From Mycoplana dimorpha (GTDB lineage: Bacteria; Pseudomonadota; Alphaproteobacteria; Rhizobiales; Rhizobiaceae), in contig NZ_PZZZ01000008.1 of the NCBI RefSeq assembly GCF_003046475.1, positions 62,001 through 126,000 of the forward strand: a stretch of 64,000 nt of DNA, in the 5' to 3' direction. The notes below the pieces were generated by a model. That model did no database searches, had not been told where the DNA came from, and worked only from the letters and a program-made list of their open reading frames with translations. Position numbers and translations under genes: made by a program. Position 1 is the first letter of the stretch; the number at the start of each line of letters is the position of its first letter. Shown here in pieces: positions 15,541-24,556 of this stretch.

Positions 15541-18153
15541 ATGATGAGCGGTTACGACGACATTCCCTTCTTCGACGACGAAGATCCCACGCTGAAGAAG
15601 GCCCCTTCCCCTGGCCCGAAATCCGGTCACGCCCCGACCGGCGGCATTGCGGCGCGCGCCATGGCCGCCCGCGATGCGCACCGCGCGCCCGATTATCTCG
15701 CCGGCCTCAATCCCGAGCAGCGCGAAGCGGTCGAGACGCTCGACGGCCCGGTTCTGGTGCTCGCCGGCGCCGGCACCGGCAAGACGCGCGTGCTGACGAC
15801 CCGCATCGCCCACATCCTCGCCACCGGCCGCGCCTTCCCCTCGCAGATCCTCGCCGTGACCTTCACCAACAAGGCCGCCCGCGAAATGAAGGAACGCATC
15901 GGCATGCTCGTCGGCGGCGCCGTCGAAGGCATGCCCTGGCTCGGCACCTTCCACTCGATCGGCGTCAAGCTCCTGCGCCGCCATGCCGAACTGGCCGGGC
16001 TGCGGTCCGATTTCACCATCCTCGACACCGACGACGTGGTGCGGCTGATCAAGCAGATCATCCAGGCCGAGGGGCTGGACGACAAGCGCTGGCCGGCCAA
16101 GCAGTTCGCCGGGATGATCGACACCTGGAAGAACAAGGGCCTCGATCCGGCGCAAATCCCGGAGGGCGACGCCCGCGCCTTCGCCAACGGCAAGGGCCGC
16201 GAGCTCTACGCCGCCTACCAGAACCGCCTGAAGACGCTGAACGCCTGCGACTTCGGCGATCTGCTGCTGCATCCGATCCGCATCTTCCGCGCCAATCCGG
16301 ATATCCTGCGCGAGTACCACCAAAAGTTCCGCTACATCCTCGTCGACGAGTACCAGGACACCAACACCGCCCAGTACATGTGGCTGCGGCTTTTGGCGCA
16401 GCGGTCGCAATCCTCCGGTCGGGCGTCGGTGCCGGCCGAAGGCCGAGCCAGCGATAGCTGGCCGGGCGACGTTTCGCCCGCGCCCGCGCAGGCCAGCGCC
16501 GGAAGGCGCGATACGGCCGTGAGCGCAAATGAAAAGCAGCAGATCAACATCTGCTGCGTCGGTGACGACGACCAGTCGATCTACGGCTGGCGCGGCGCCG
16601 AGGTCGACAACATCCTGCGCTTCGAGAAGGATTTTCCCGGCGCCAAGGTCATCAAGCTGGAGCGCAACTACCGCTCGACCGCCCACATCCTCGGTGCCGC
16701 CGGCCACCTGATCGCTCATAACGAGGGCCGGCTTGGCAAGACGCTGTTCACCGACCGCGTCGATCCGGACGACGGCAAGGTCGTCGTTCACGCCGCCTGG
16801 GATTCCGAGGAGGAGGCCCGCGCCGTCGGCGAAATGATCGAGACCCTGCAGCGGCCGGACCGCAATGGCAGGCGCCACAACCTCAACGACATGGCGATCC
16901 TGGTGCGCGCCTCCTTCCAGATGCGCGAGTTCGAAGACCGCTTCGTCACCCTCGGCCTGAACTACCGCGTCATCGGCGGCCCGCGCTTTTACGAGCGGCT
17001 CGAAATCCGCGACGCCATGGCCTATTTCCGCCTCGTCTGCCAGCCGGCCGACGACCTCGCCTTCGAACGCATCGTAAACACGCCGAAGCGCGGCCTCGGC
17101 GACACCACGATCCGGAACCTGCACGACTACGCCCGCGCCCGCGACATCCCGATGTTTGCCGCGGCCGGCGAAATCATCGAGACCGACGAGCTGAAGCCGA
17201 AGGCGCGCAAGGCGCTGTTCGACGTCGTCACCGACTTCAAGCGCTGGCAGGCGCTGCTGGAGACCATGCCGCACACCGAGCTTGCCGAGCAGATCCTCGA
17301 CGAGAGCGGCTACACGGCGATGTGGCAGAACGACAAGTCGGCCGAGGCGCCGGGACGGCTGGAGAACCTGAAGGAACTGGTCCGCTCGATGGAGCAGTTC
17401 GAGAGCTTGCGCGGCTTTCTCGAGCACGTTGCACTCGTCATGGATGCCGAGCAGAACGAGGATCTCGATGCCGTCTCGATCATGACGCTGCACTCCGCCA
17501 AGGGGCTGGAGTTCGAGACGGTCTTCCTGCCCGGCTGGGAAGAAGGGCTGTTTCCGCACCAGCGCGCCCTCGACGAGGGCGGCCGCGCCGGGCTGGAAGA
17601 GGAACGCCGGCTCGCCTATGTCGGCATCACCCGCGCCAAGCGCAACTGCCACATCTGGTTTGTCTCCAACCGCCGCATCCACGGCCTGTGGCAGTCGACC
17701 GTGCCCTCGCGCTTCCTCGACGAACTGCCCGAAGCCCATGTCGAGGTGGCCGAGTCGGACCAGTCCTATGGCGGCTACGGGCGCGGCGGCGGCTACGGCC
17801 AGTCGCGCTTCGACAAGCAGGAGCCGTTCCAGAACAGCTACTCGACACCTGGCTGGCGCCGGGCGCAGCAGAACAAGACCGACGCCACGCGCGACAACTG
17901 GGGCAACCGCTCCGGCCATGCCGTCGAGCGCATCGGCTATGGCGAGAGCGGCCCACGGGCTCGCACCATTGAAGGCGAGCTCGTCGCCAAGTCGACCACG
18001 ACCGAGCCGTCGCGCTTCGCGGTCGGCGACCGCGTCTTCCACCTCAAATTCGGCAACGGCAACGTCGCCGCCGTCGAGGGCAACAAGCTGACGATCGATT
18101 TCGACCGGGCCGGCCAGAAGCGGGTGCTGGACGGCTTCGTGGAGCGGGTATAA
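15541..18153 (+). CDS. uvrD: ATP-dependent DNA helicase, UvrD/Rep/PcrA type
   Basis: About 870 residues with the SF1A helicase motifs: Walker A LAGAGTGKT near residue 75, the QxxAxTFTNKAA region, the DExx box (LVDEYQDTN), GDDDQSIYGWRGAE, and the C-terminal motifs (MTLHSAKGLEFETVFLPGW, YVGITRAK). The C-terminal 120 residues are Gly/Tyr-rich and end in a Tudor-like module (VGDRVFHLKFGNGNV), as in PcrA and UvrD. It unwinds DNA in repair and replication restart. A foreign-looking stretch of about 45 residues sits between the DExx box and GDDDQSIYG. Start choices are TTG 15532, ATG 15541 and ATG 15544. Confidence 0.95.
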   Translation: MMSGYDDIPFFDDEDPTLKKAPSPGPKSGHAPTGGIAARAMAARDAHRAPDYLAGLNPEQREAVETLDGPVLVLAGAGTGKTRVLTTRIAHILATGRAFPSQILAVTFTNKAAREMKERIGMLVGGAVEGMPWLGTFHSIGVKLLRRHAELAGLRSDFTILDTDDVVRLIKQIIQAEGLDDKRWPAKQFAGMIDTWKNKGLDPAQIPEGDARAFANGKGRELYAAYQNRLKTLNACDFGDLLLHPIRIFRANPDILREYHQKFRYILVDEYQDTNTAQYMWLRLLAQRSQSSGRASVPAEGRASDSWPGDVSPAPAQASAGRRDTAVSANEKQQINICCVGDDDQSIYGWRGAEVDNILRFEKDFPGAKVIKLERNYRSTAHILGAAGHLIAHNEGRLGKTLFTDRVDPDDGKVVVHAAWDSEEEARAVGEMIETLQRPDRNGRRHNLNDMAILVRASFQMREFEDRFVTLGLNYRVIGGPRFYERLEIRDAMAYFRLVCQPADDLAFERIVNTPKRGLGDTTIRNLHDYARARDIPMFAAAGEIIETDELKPKARKALFDVVTDFKRWQALLETMPHTELAEQILDESGYTAMWQNDKSAEAPGRLENLKELVRSMEQFESLRGFLEHVALVMDAEQNEDLDAVSIMTLHSAKGLEFETVFLPGWEEGLFPHQRALDEGGRAGLEEERRLAYVGITRAKRNCHIWFVSNRRIHGLWQSTVPSRFLDELPEAHVEVAESDQSYGGYGRGGGYGQSRFDKQEPFQNSYSTPGWRRAQQNKTDATRDNWGNRSGHAVERIGYGESGPRARTIEGELVAKSTTTEPSRFAVGDRVFHLKFGNGNVAAVEGNKLTIDFDRAGQKRVLDGFVERV
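16405..16545 (+). repeat. In-frame palindromic insertion inside the helicase gene
   Basis: Between MWLRLLAQ and INICCVGDDDQSIYG the helicase gains about 45 residues rich in Ser, Ala, Gly, Pro and Arg that are not part of the UvrD fold; family members pass from one motif to the other with a few residues. The DNA holds two adjacent perfect hairpins: GCCAGC/GCTGGC around GATA (16447-16462) and GGGCGA/TCGCCC around CGTT (16464-16479). The length keeps the frame. It resembles a small dispersed palindromic element inserted into a surface loop. Element identity and exact edges are not proven. Confidence 0.65.
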
Positions 18154-18294
18154 CCGGCGCTCCGACGTTGGACGACCATTCTTTTTGGCCGAGCTTCGAT
18201 CGTGATTGGACTTCCGCGCGCAGTGGAGTCAACCTTCACAGAGTGGGCTGCATGAGCATTGGGGGAACATCCATCCTCTGAATGGGAGTCCAAG

Positions 18295-18729
18295 ATGAAG
18301 CATCAAACAGTGGAACAACTCCGGCTTGTTGCGGAAGTCGAGACCTTTCCGGCTCAGACAATGACACGCAAGGAGCGTCTGGAGCGCTGGGCGGAACTGC
18401 TGGAGCGCAATCCGCATTGGCACCTGTCGACCTTGCGCCAGACGGAACATCAGACGCCGAGCGTTCGCGCCAACATGCGCGGCGACGGCTCTCCGATCTC
18501 CGTTGCCTATGCGGATCCGGTCCTGCGTGCAGCCGGCCTGGCCGACGACACCTATGGCGAAGCACGGCGCTTCTTCGAGCTTTCGGACGACGAGCTCCAC
18601 GAGGTCATCTGCTACTGCCATTATGGTTCGGCTGTCAGCGCGGCAACGGCAGCGGCACAGATCCGGGCGGTCCTGGCACCCAAGCCACCCGGCTTCTTCG
18701 CCACGCTACGTCGGCTGTTCATGGCCTAA
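18295..18729 (+). CDS. Hypothetical protein
   Basis: A 144-residue soluble protein of no family I recognise. The start at 18295 has GGGAG about eight bases upstream; the frame itself opens 12 codons earlier. The N-terminal part is helical and charged (TRKERLERWAELLERNP), with a central segment ADPVLRAAGLADDTYGEARRFF and a CYCHYG motif near residue 115. The tail, PPGFFATLRRLFMA, is amphipathic. Its composition matches the neighbouring genes, so it looks native. It sits alone after the helicase and converges on the DUF2778 gene. Confidence 0.7.
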   Translation: MKHQTVEQLRLVAEVETFPAQTMTRKERLERWAELLERNPHWHLSTLRQTEHQTPSVRANMRGDGSPISVAYADPVLRAAGLADDTYGEARRFFELSDDELHEVICYCHYGSAVSAATAAAQIRAVLAPKPPGFFATLRRLFMA

Positions 18730-18938
18730 CGCTCCCCACCGGAGTTCGGCTCCGATCTTCGGAGGTGGGATGCATGCGAGCGCATGACGCTCGAAGTCTT
18801 CGTGTGCGACGTTGGACCATGGGGTACCGACATCGTCCGCGCCGGAATGGCGTGGAACGTGCGCGTTGCTGACCGCACACCGGCCGGTCGGTCGTCTCGG
18901 CGATCGACCGGTTGTCCGTGCGTCCGCTCCGGGTGGTC

Positions 18939-20141
18939 CTAACCCTCCCTGCGAAATAACGAGGCGAACCGGGACGTGCCGGTCGTCATGCTCGGCACGA
19001 CGACGAGCGTGTCGATTTCGCCGCGCCTGAACGCGGCGAGGAACCGCGGGTAGTTCTTGAATGCGACGCAACCATGCGAATTGCCGTCGGCGCCGAGCAG
19101 GTAGGAGTGTGTCAGAAGCCCGGTCCGGCCGTGGGGGTGGACCCCGTCGACCGGCGTCATGCGTAACGCCTGCACTCCGTGGAAAGGCTTCTCGCGCATC
19201 GAAAGCCTGAACGTTCCAGGTGGCGTGGATCCCCGCATCTTCATGTGCACGTATTTCGGGTTGTCGCGCATCTTCCCGATGCCCGAATGCGCCTCCAGCC
19301 GCTCCCCGCTGGGCAGGTGCACCACGCCGGCGGCAATGTCGTAATAGGCGGTGCGGCCGCGGGCCCGGCTTTTGCCGAACAGGCTTGGCCGGATCTGCTG
19401 CCTCACGTCGTCGTCGGTACCGACCTGCGAGGGACTCGCATAGGCGAGCTCGCGCACCGCCGGCTTGGCGTCGCGGTGGTCGGGCTGGCCCTCCCCGCCC
19501 CGCGCCAGCATCTTCGGCCGCATCTCGGGAAGCGGAATGGTGTCCGGAAGCGCTTCGGTTGCCGCTGCCGCCTCGTTCTGCATGACGAGATCGAACGGCT
19601 TGCCGGATGTTTCGGCCCGAGCGGTGCCGGGATCGACAAGCGCGGAAACGAGCAGCGGCTGCGCCGGCGCGTCAGCCGTCAATTCGGCAGGCGGCGCCGC
19701 GGCGAGGTCGGCTTGCGATTGCAGCGCCCCTGCCAGCACATAGGCTTTGCCTGCCAGTTCGCGCTTCAGCTTCGCTTCTGCCAACGCCGCGCGCTTGTCG
19801 TGAGAAGCCTTGATCGCCTCGACCGTGAGGCCGGCAGGCCATAGCTGGTCGTCCGGGGTCTTCGACAGCCGCGCGAATTTTCGTACGCGGATGTTGCGCC
19901 CCATCGGTGCCGCCCGAACGACTGCCGGCAGATCGAGCGAGGCCTGCAGCCGAGCCTGCTTTGGCACCGGCATCGGCGGCGCCATCGCCTGAACGCTCGC
20001 AAGCGCGCCCGCAACCCACGCGCCGGCTGCCAGCGAAAGCAGCACGGCGGTCATTCCAAGCAAGACAGGCGATTTCGGGAAGGAAGGAATGCCCCTGCGG
20101 CGAGGACGGATTTCACGCAACGCAACTGCGACTGACGCCAT
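18939..20141 (-). CDS. DUF2778 (Tlde1-like) L,D-transpeptidase-fold protein
   Basis: A 400-residue protein with one N-terminal membrane helix (about residues 25-50) that places the rest in the periplasm. The middle is low-complexity Ala/Pro/Leu-rich with conserved patches (LPEMRPKM). The C-terminal 130 residues form the DUF2778 domain: YYDIAAGVVHLPSGERLEAHSG, then HGRTGLLTHSYLLGADGNSHGC with His345, His356 and Cys358 in the SHGC arrangement of L,D-transpeptidase-like enzymes. The Tlde1 family includes toxins that cut or exchange peptidoglycan tetrapeptides. The membrane anchor, and the absence of secretion or immunity genes here, favour a housekeeping cell-wall role. Confidence 0.85.
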   Translation of the reverse strand: MASVAVALREIRPRRRGIPSFPKSPVLLGMTAVLLSLAAGAWVAGALASVQAMAPPMPVPKQARLQASLDLPAVVRAAPMGRNIRVRKFARLSKTPDDQLWPAGLTVEAIKASHDKRAALAEAKLKRELAGKAYVLAGALQSQADLAAAPPAELTADAPAQPLLVSALVDPGTARAETSGKPFDLVMQNEAAAATEALPDTIPLPEMRPKMLARGGEGQPDHRDAKPAVRELAYASPSQVGTDDDVRQQIRPSLFGKSRARGRTAYYDIAAGVVHLPSGERLEAHSGIGKMRDNPKYVHMKMRGSTPPGTFRLSMREKPFHGVQALRMTPVDGVHPHGRTGLLTHSYLLGADGNSHGCVAFKNYPRFLAAFRRGEIDTLVVVPSMTTGTSRFASLFRREG

Positions 20142-20713
20142 GATACTCGTTACCCAAGATACTGGTTACTCGATCCGGCACTACGCGAAGACTGGCCGCC
20201 GGGACCGGGCATCATGGCGTCAACACGCCGGATTTCCGGCGCCCCGTGCCATGCACACAGGTCGAAACAATGACCAAAATGCTGTCATACTATGGTAAGC
20301 AAATTCTTTACGCGGACCTGCGCCCCCTCCGCCGAGACCAGCAGGCGAGGCGATCCGGCAGCAACTCGGCGGGCGTTTTCAAGGACTTGGTCCTTCGCTT
20401 CGGCCAGCGGAAAAATTTGCACCGGTCGCGGTGCGGGGCGCGCATGAAGGCTGCTGGCCTGCCAAGGAAACTTGGGCACGCGGCGAGGCCATCCACCTGA
20501 CCCGGATAGAAATGCAGGTAGCACCAGTTCTCACAGCGGCGTCGAGCCGGGCCAACAATGGCAGAGGGGGAGTGACGGCAAAGCGTGCCAAGGCGTTCGG
20601 CACGCGCTAACGTAATGCGCATCTGTCCCGAGAGAGGAAACCGCATTCGGGACACGGCATGCACAGATCAACGAGCCGATGCGCACGCAGGCGAACCCGG
20701 CGCGGTTTGGTCG
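20142..20713. other. Long intergenic region without a supported gene
   Basis: About 570 bases between the DUF2778 gene (whose promoter should lie at its left end) and DUF1059. Open frames at 20285-20524 and 20308-20664 on the minus strand are short, lack recognisable domains and have no convincing ribosome-binding site. Pieces of them look weakly protein-like in different frames, so a decayed gene is possible. I see no RNA gene or repeat here. Confidence 0.4.
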
Positions 20714-20917
20714 TCAGGCCACCTTCATAGGCGGCATGCCGTCGTGAACGGCCTTGCGGATCTCCGTGCGCAGGGCGGGCGTGTCATGCTCGCCGTGCAC
20801 CGCAACCGCGTGCTGGACGGCGGCCTCGACCAGTTCGTCCTCGCTGTCGGCGGATATGGCGATGGTGCACTTCATGTCGCTCGGAAATTCGCGGCAGTCG
20901 ATGTATTTGCGACCCAT
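20714..20917 (-). CDS. DUF1059 family small protein
   Basis: A 67-residue protein matching DUF1059: MGRKYIDCREFPSDMKCTI, then SADSEDELVEAAVQHAVAVHGEHD and a helical tail. The two Cys residues (8 and 17) and the His residues (VQHAVAVHGEHD) have led to the family sometimes being called metal-binding, without proof. A GGGAGGG ribosome-binding site precedes the ATG. It is a single-gene unit on the minus strand. Confidence 0.88.
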   Translation of the reverse strand: MGRKYIDCREFPSDMKCTIAISADSEDELVEAAVQHAVAVHGEHDTPALRTEIRKAVHDGMPPMKVA

Positions 20918-21018
20918 GGGACCCTCCCGAAGCTGCGGCCGGCGCGCCGGTCGGTGCAGGACAGCATACGTCCCGCTCCGGGAAAGAACAAATCACAAAC
21001 AGGCCGAGCGGTCTCAGA

Positions 21019-22440
21019 TCAGCCGATCACCGGGCGCTGCTCCAGCCAGTCGACCTGCGCCTCGTAGGCAGCCGCCAGCTGCAGGACCGCCCGGTCTGCC
21101 CGCGGCTTCCCGATGATCTGGATACCGGCGGGAAGGCCGGCCGCGCCGAAGCCGGCAGGCATGGCGGCAACCGGCAGTCCCGCCATGGTCGGGCCGATCA
21201 CCACCTCCATCCAGCGATGATAGGTGTCCATCGCCCGGCCGGCGATCTCCTTCGGCCAATCGAGCGTCACGTCGAAGGGAAAGACCTGCGCGGCGGGAAG
21301 CACGAGAAAATCGTAAGCGCGAAACAGCTCGAGCACGTAGCGGTACCAATCGCTTCGGATGGCCGAGGCCGCAAGGACGTCCGTTGCGGCAAGACCCAAC
21401 CCGTTTTCGATCTCCCAGATCATCTCGGGCTTCATCTTCGCCCGCTTTGGCGGATCGGCATAATCCGCTCCTTGCGCGCCGGCTACGAGAAAGTGGCGGT
21501 AGATGCGCCATCCCTGCCACAAGCGATCCATGTCGAAGCCCGCCCGCACGTCGGCCACTTCGGCCCCGAGCGTCGCAAGCACGCTGACCGCCTCGCGGCA
21601 GAGGTCCAGCACTCCGGGCTCGAACGGCAGGTGGCCGCCGAAATCGCCGAGCCATCCGATCCGGGCCCCGGAGAAATCGGCGACTTTCCCTGGCAGCACA
21701 TCTTCCGTCGGCAGTGACAGCGGATCGCGCGCATCATGGCCCGCCTGTGTACCGAGCAGCGCCGCAACGTCGGCGACACTACGCCCCATCGGTCCGTTGA
21801 CGGCGTGCTGGCCGAGGTAGAATTCGGTGCCGAGCGACGGTACCCGTCCAAAGCTCGGCCGGAATCCGACCACGTTGTTGAAGGCTGCCGGATTGCGCAG
21901 CGAGCCCATCATGTCGCTGCCGTCCGCAACCGGCAGGAGCCGCGCCGCCAGCGCCGCCGCCGCCCCGCCGGACGAACCGCCGGCGCTCCTGGTCAAATCA
22001 TACGGATTGCACGTCGCGCCGAACACGGCGTTGTAGGTGTGCGAGCCGAGCCCCATCTCCGGCGCGTTGGTCTTGCCGATGATGATGGCGCCGGCGGCGC
22101 GGATGCGTTCGACATGGATGTCGTCGAAGTCCGGCACATGATCCTGGTAGATCTGCGAGCCGTAGGTGCAGCGGATGCCCTCCGCCTCGGACAGATCCTT
22201 GACGGCAAACGGAATGCCATGCAGCCAGCCGCGCGATCCGCCGGCGGTGAGCGCACGGTCGGCCGCCTCGGCCTCGGCGACCAGCTCGCCGGCGTCGCGC
22301 AGGCTGACGATCGCATTGATCTTTGGATTGAGCGCCTCGATCCGCGCCAGATAAGCCACCATCACCGCGCGGCAGGTGGTGCTGCCGGCGTGGATCGCAG
22401 CCGAGAGTTCGGTGGCGGAAAGGCTGGTGATGTCGTCCAT
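21019..22440 (-). CDS. Amidase-signature family hydrolase
   Basis: A protein of about 473 residues. It has the Ser-cisSer-Lys triad of the amidase-signature family: Lys81 in IPFAVKDLSE, the cis-Ser pair in GGSSGG (155-159) and a nucleophile candidate Ser180 in DGSDMMGSLRNPA. The last motif is unusual, because most members have GSDxGGS where this has GSDMMGS. Such enzymes cleave linear or cyclic amides; the substrate here is unknown, and it is not a GatA because no gatB or gatC is nearby. I chose the ATG at 22440, about ten bases after GGGGGAG. It diverges from cutC. Confidence 0.92.
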   Translation of the reverse strand: MDDITSLSATELSAAIHAGSTTCRAVMVAYLARIEALNPKINAIVSLRDAGELVAEAEAADRALTAGGSRGWLHGIPFAVKDLSEAEGIRCTYGSQIYQDHVPDFDDIHVERIRAAGAIIIGKTNAPEMGLGSHTYNAVFGATCNPYDLTRSAGGSSGGAAAALAARLLPVADGSDMMGSLRNPAAFNNVVGFRPSFGRVPSLGTEFYLGQHAVNGPMGRSVADVAALLGTQAGHDARDPLSLPTEDVLPGKVADFSGARIGWLGDFGGHLPFEPGVLDLCREAVSVLATLGAEVADVRAGFDMDRLWQGWRIYRHFLVAGAQGADYADPPKRAKMKPEMIWEIENGLGLAATDVLAASAIRSDWYRYVLELFRAYDFLVLPAAQVFPFDVTLDWPKEIAGRAMDTYHRWMEVVIGPTMAGLPVAAMPAGFGAAGLPAGIQIIGKPRADRAVLQLAAAYEAQVDWLEQRPVIG

Positions 22441-22612
22441 GGAATGCATTCTCCCCCTGCATGCTGGCTGATCGATAGCGCAGCTGCGCTTCCGGCGAAA
22501 TGGCCGGTTCTGACGATGCCGCATTCAACCGGCGGCGTTCGTCTTCCCAACCCCATTGTCCACACCTCCGGTCGGCCATAACGTGCAGCAAACTCACCAC
22601 AGGAGAGATCTC

Positions 22613-23362
22613 ATGACTGCACCGCTCATCGAAGTCTGCGTCGAAGGCATCGATGGATTTCTGGCCGCACAGGGGGCCGGCGCCGATCGGGTCGAACTGT
22701 GCGCCAGCCTCATGGAGGGCGGGCTGACGCCGAGCCTGGCGACGATCCGCGCCGCCGTCCGGGCCGCCCGCATCCCGGTGCACGTGATCGTCCGCCCGCG
22801 CGGTGGTGACTTCCTCTATTCGCAGGCGGAGTTCGAGACGATGCTGGCCGACGTCGCCGCCCTCCGGTCGGAAGGTGTCGCCGGCGTCGTCATCGGCTGC
22901 CTGACGCCGGACGGCCGGATCGACGAGGCGCGCATGCAGGCGCTGGTCGAGGCGGCGCGGCCGATGTCGGTAACCTGCCACCGCGCCTTCGACATGACGG
23001 CGGACGCCGGCGAGGCGCTGGAGGCGCTGATCCGTTGCGGCGTCGACCGTGTCCTGACTTCCGGCCAGCGCGACACTGCCCTTGAAGGGCTCGACATCCT
23101 GAAACAGATCAACGCGCAGGCCGGCGACCGCATCGTCATCATGGGCTGCGGCGCGCTGGACGCCGACACCATCAAGGCGGTGCGTGACGGCGCTAGGTTG
23201 CGGGAGCTGCATTTCGCGGCGCTGAAGACGATCCCGAGCGGCATGATGTTCCGCAATCCGAACGTCGGCATGGGTGGCACCGGCAAGGACCGCGAGTACC
23301 AGCTCACCGTGACCGACCCCGACGCCGTCCGCGCCACGATCGCCGCCGCAAGAAGCGCCTGA
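22613..23362 (+). CDS. cutC: Copper homeostasis protein CutC
   Basis: A 249-residue TIM-barrel protein of the CutC family. Family stretches are visible: EVCVEGIDGFLAAQGAGADR, ELCASLMEGGLTPS, VIVRPRGGDFLYS, VTCHRAFDM and RVLTSGQ. It was linked to copper tolerance in E. coli, but that role has been disputed and the reaction is not known. The ATG at 22613 follows an AGGAGAG site. It stands alone between the divergent amidase gene and creA, 60 bases upstream of the latter. Confidence 0.94.
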   Translation: MTAPLIEVCVEGIDGFLAAQGAGADRVELCASLMEGGLTPSLATIRAAVRAARIPVHVIVRPRGGDFLYSQAEFETMLADVAALRSEGVAGVVIGCLTPDGRIDEARMQALVEAARPMSVTCHRAFDMTADAGEALEALIRCGVDRVLTSGQRDTALEGLDILKQINAQAGDRIVIMGCGALDADTIKAVRDGARLRELHFAALKTIPSGMMFRNPNVGMGGTGKDREYQLTVTDPDAVRATIAAARSA

Positions 23363-23425
23363 CGGTCCTTTGCAAAGCGCCTCCCGCCACCTACCTGAAA
23401 GTGATCGCCTGATGGAGACCGACCG

Positions 23426-23917
23426 ATGACCGCCCTGCGCCTTCGCCTCGCCCTTGCAACCTTCCTGTCCCTATTCGCCGCGACCGCCCACGCCGACACC
23501 GTCGGCAAGGTCGGCGTCGACTGGATGGGCAACGACATCATGATCGACGCCGTCAGCGATCCGAAAGTCTCCGGCATCACCTGCCACGTGACCTATTTCG
23601 ATCGAAGTGTCCTGGACCGCTTGCAGAAGGGAAACTGGTTCGAGGATCCCTCCAACAACGCGATCGCCTGCCGGCAGACTGGCCCGATCACGATCGGCGA
23701 CATCAACCTGTCGCGGAGCGGCGAGGAGGTGTTCAAGTCCGGGCTGTCGCTGATCTGGAAAAAGCTGGTCGTGACCCGCATCTACGACCGCAAGAACGAC
23801 ACGCTGATCTATCTGGCGCACTCACGGGAACTGACCAACGGATCGGCGAAGATGTCGATCTCGACCGTACCACTGTTCGGTGAGACCGTCAGCTGGTCCA
23901 ACGGAAAACCGCAGTAA
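23426..23917 (+). CDS. creA: CreA family periplasmic protein
   Basis: A 163-residue protein with a cleavable signal peptide (residues 1-23, ending TAHA). The mature part matches CreA almost throughout: VGKVGVDWMGNDIMIDAVSDP, GITCHVTYFDRS, NWFEDPSNNAIACRQTGPI. In enterobacteria creA is part of creABCD, but here it is separate from any CreBC regulator, and its function is unknown. Two Cys residues (in ITCHV and IACRQ) may form a disulphide. It converges on the secreted hypothetical gene. Confidence 0.92.
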   Translation: MTALRLRLALATFLSLFAATAHADTVGKVGVDWMGNDIMIDAVSDPKVSGITCHVTYFDRSVLDRLQKGNWFEDPSNNAIACRQTGPITIGDINLSRSGEEVFKSGLSLIWKKLVVTRIYDRKNDTLIYLAHSRELTNGSAKMSISTVPLFGETVSWSNGKPQ

Positions 23918-23985
23918 CGACGTATGGCGGCCCGGAGCCGGATTGCCCAGCGTGCCGCCACATGTTGGATCCCGCAAGCTCGCCC

Positions 23986-24480
23986 TCACATCACGATGAA
24001 GGTCACGCTTCCGTCGCCGGCCGGCCGCACCGAGATGATGTGATCCACGGCGACCTGCTTGTCCTCGAGCGCTGCGACCAGGTCGGGGTTGGTCCGGATG
24101 GCCTGCTGCAGCTTGCGCACCTCCGCCGACTTTCCGTCCACCATGCGACGATACTGTTCGCGCGCGCTTTCGTCGGAAAGCTCGTCGACGCGCATCACCG
24201 CGATCTTCGTGAGGTCGATTGCCTTGTAGTCCTCGATACCGAATACGTCCGGCGCAATCGAGCCGGTGGTCACCGTGTCTGGCTGCGTGTCACCAGCCCC
24301 CGGCTTGGCCAGCTCGCCGCTGTGGGCCTTGCTGCCACCTGTGGCCTGGGCAAACTCCATTACGTCCGGGCGCGGCGTCGGCACCGGAACCTTGATGCCG
24401 TCGATCGTAGTTCCAGCGAATGCCGCGCTGGAGAGCGCGCCGGCAAGGAGGATGGGCGTAAGGGTGGCGAATGGCCTCAT
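23986..24480 (-). CDS. Secreted hypothetical protein
   Basis: A 164-residue protein with a signal peptide (about residues 1-22, cleaved after AFA). It then has a Pro-rich stretch (IKVPVPTPRPDVMEFA), a flexible middle (GDTQPDTVTTGSIAPD) and a helical C-terminal half with many charged residues (VDELSDESAREQYRRMVDG). I do not recognise a named domain, although the layout recurs in rhizobial periplasmic proteins. A GGGAGAA ribosome-binding site lies before the ATG. It is expressed apart from pncA, with a 76-base gap. Confidence 0.75.
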   Translation of the reverse strand: MRPFATLTPILLAGALSSAAFAGTTIDGIKVPVPTPRPDVMEFAQATGGSKAHSGELAKPGAGDTQPDTVTTGSIAPDVFGIEDYKAIDLTKIAVMRVDELSDESAREQYRRMVDGKSAEVRKLQQAIRTNPDLVAALEDKQVAVDHIISVRPAGDGSVTFIVM

Positions 24481-24556
24481 GATTTTCTCCCTTCAGCGTG
24501 GTGTCGCAATGCAAAGGGAAATGACCACTCGGCCCGATTGTTCCGGCGCCCTGCTC

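Noticed and set aside
15304-18042. A 912-codon open frame on the minus strand
   Set aside because: It is antisense to the UvrD-type helicase and has low-complexity composition; the helicase motifs on the plus strand are complete.
20285-20524. A 79-codon open frame on the minus strand
   Set aside because: It has no ribosome-binding site, domain or supporting neighbour. It is kept only as part of a possible relic.
23925-23960. A TGGCGGC/GCCGCCA inverted repeat between the convergent creA and secreted-protein genes
   Set aside because: The loop is long and there is no T-tract. It could be a weak terminator but is not supportable.
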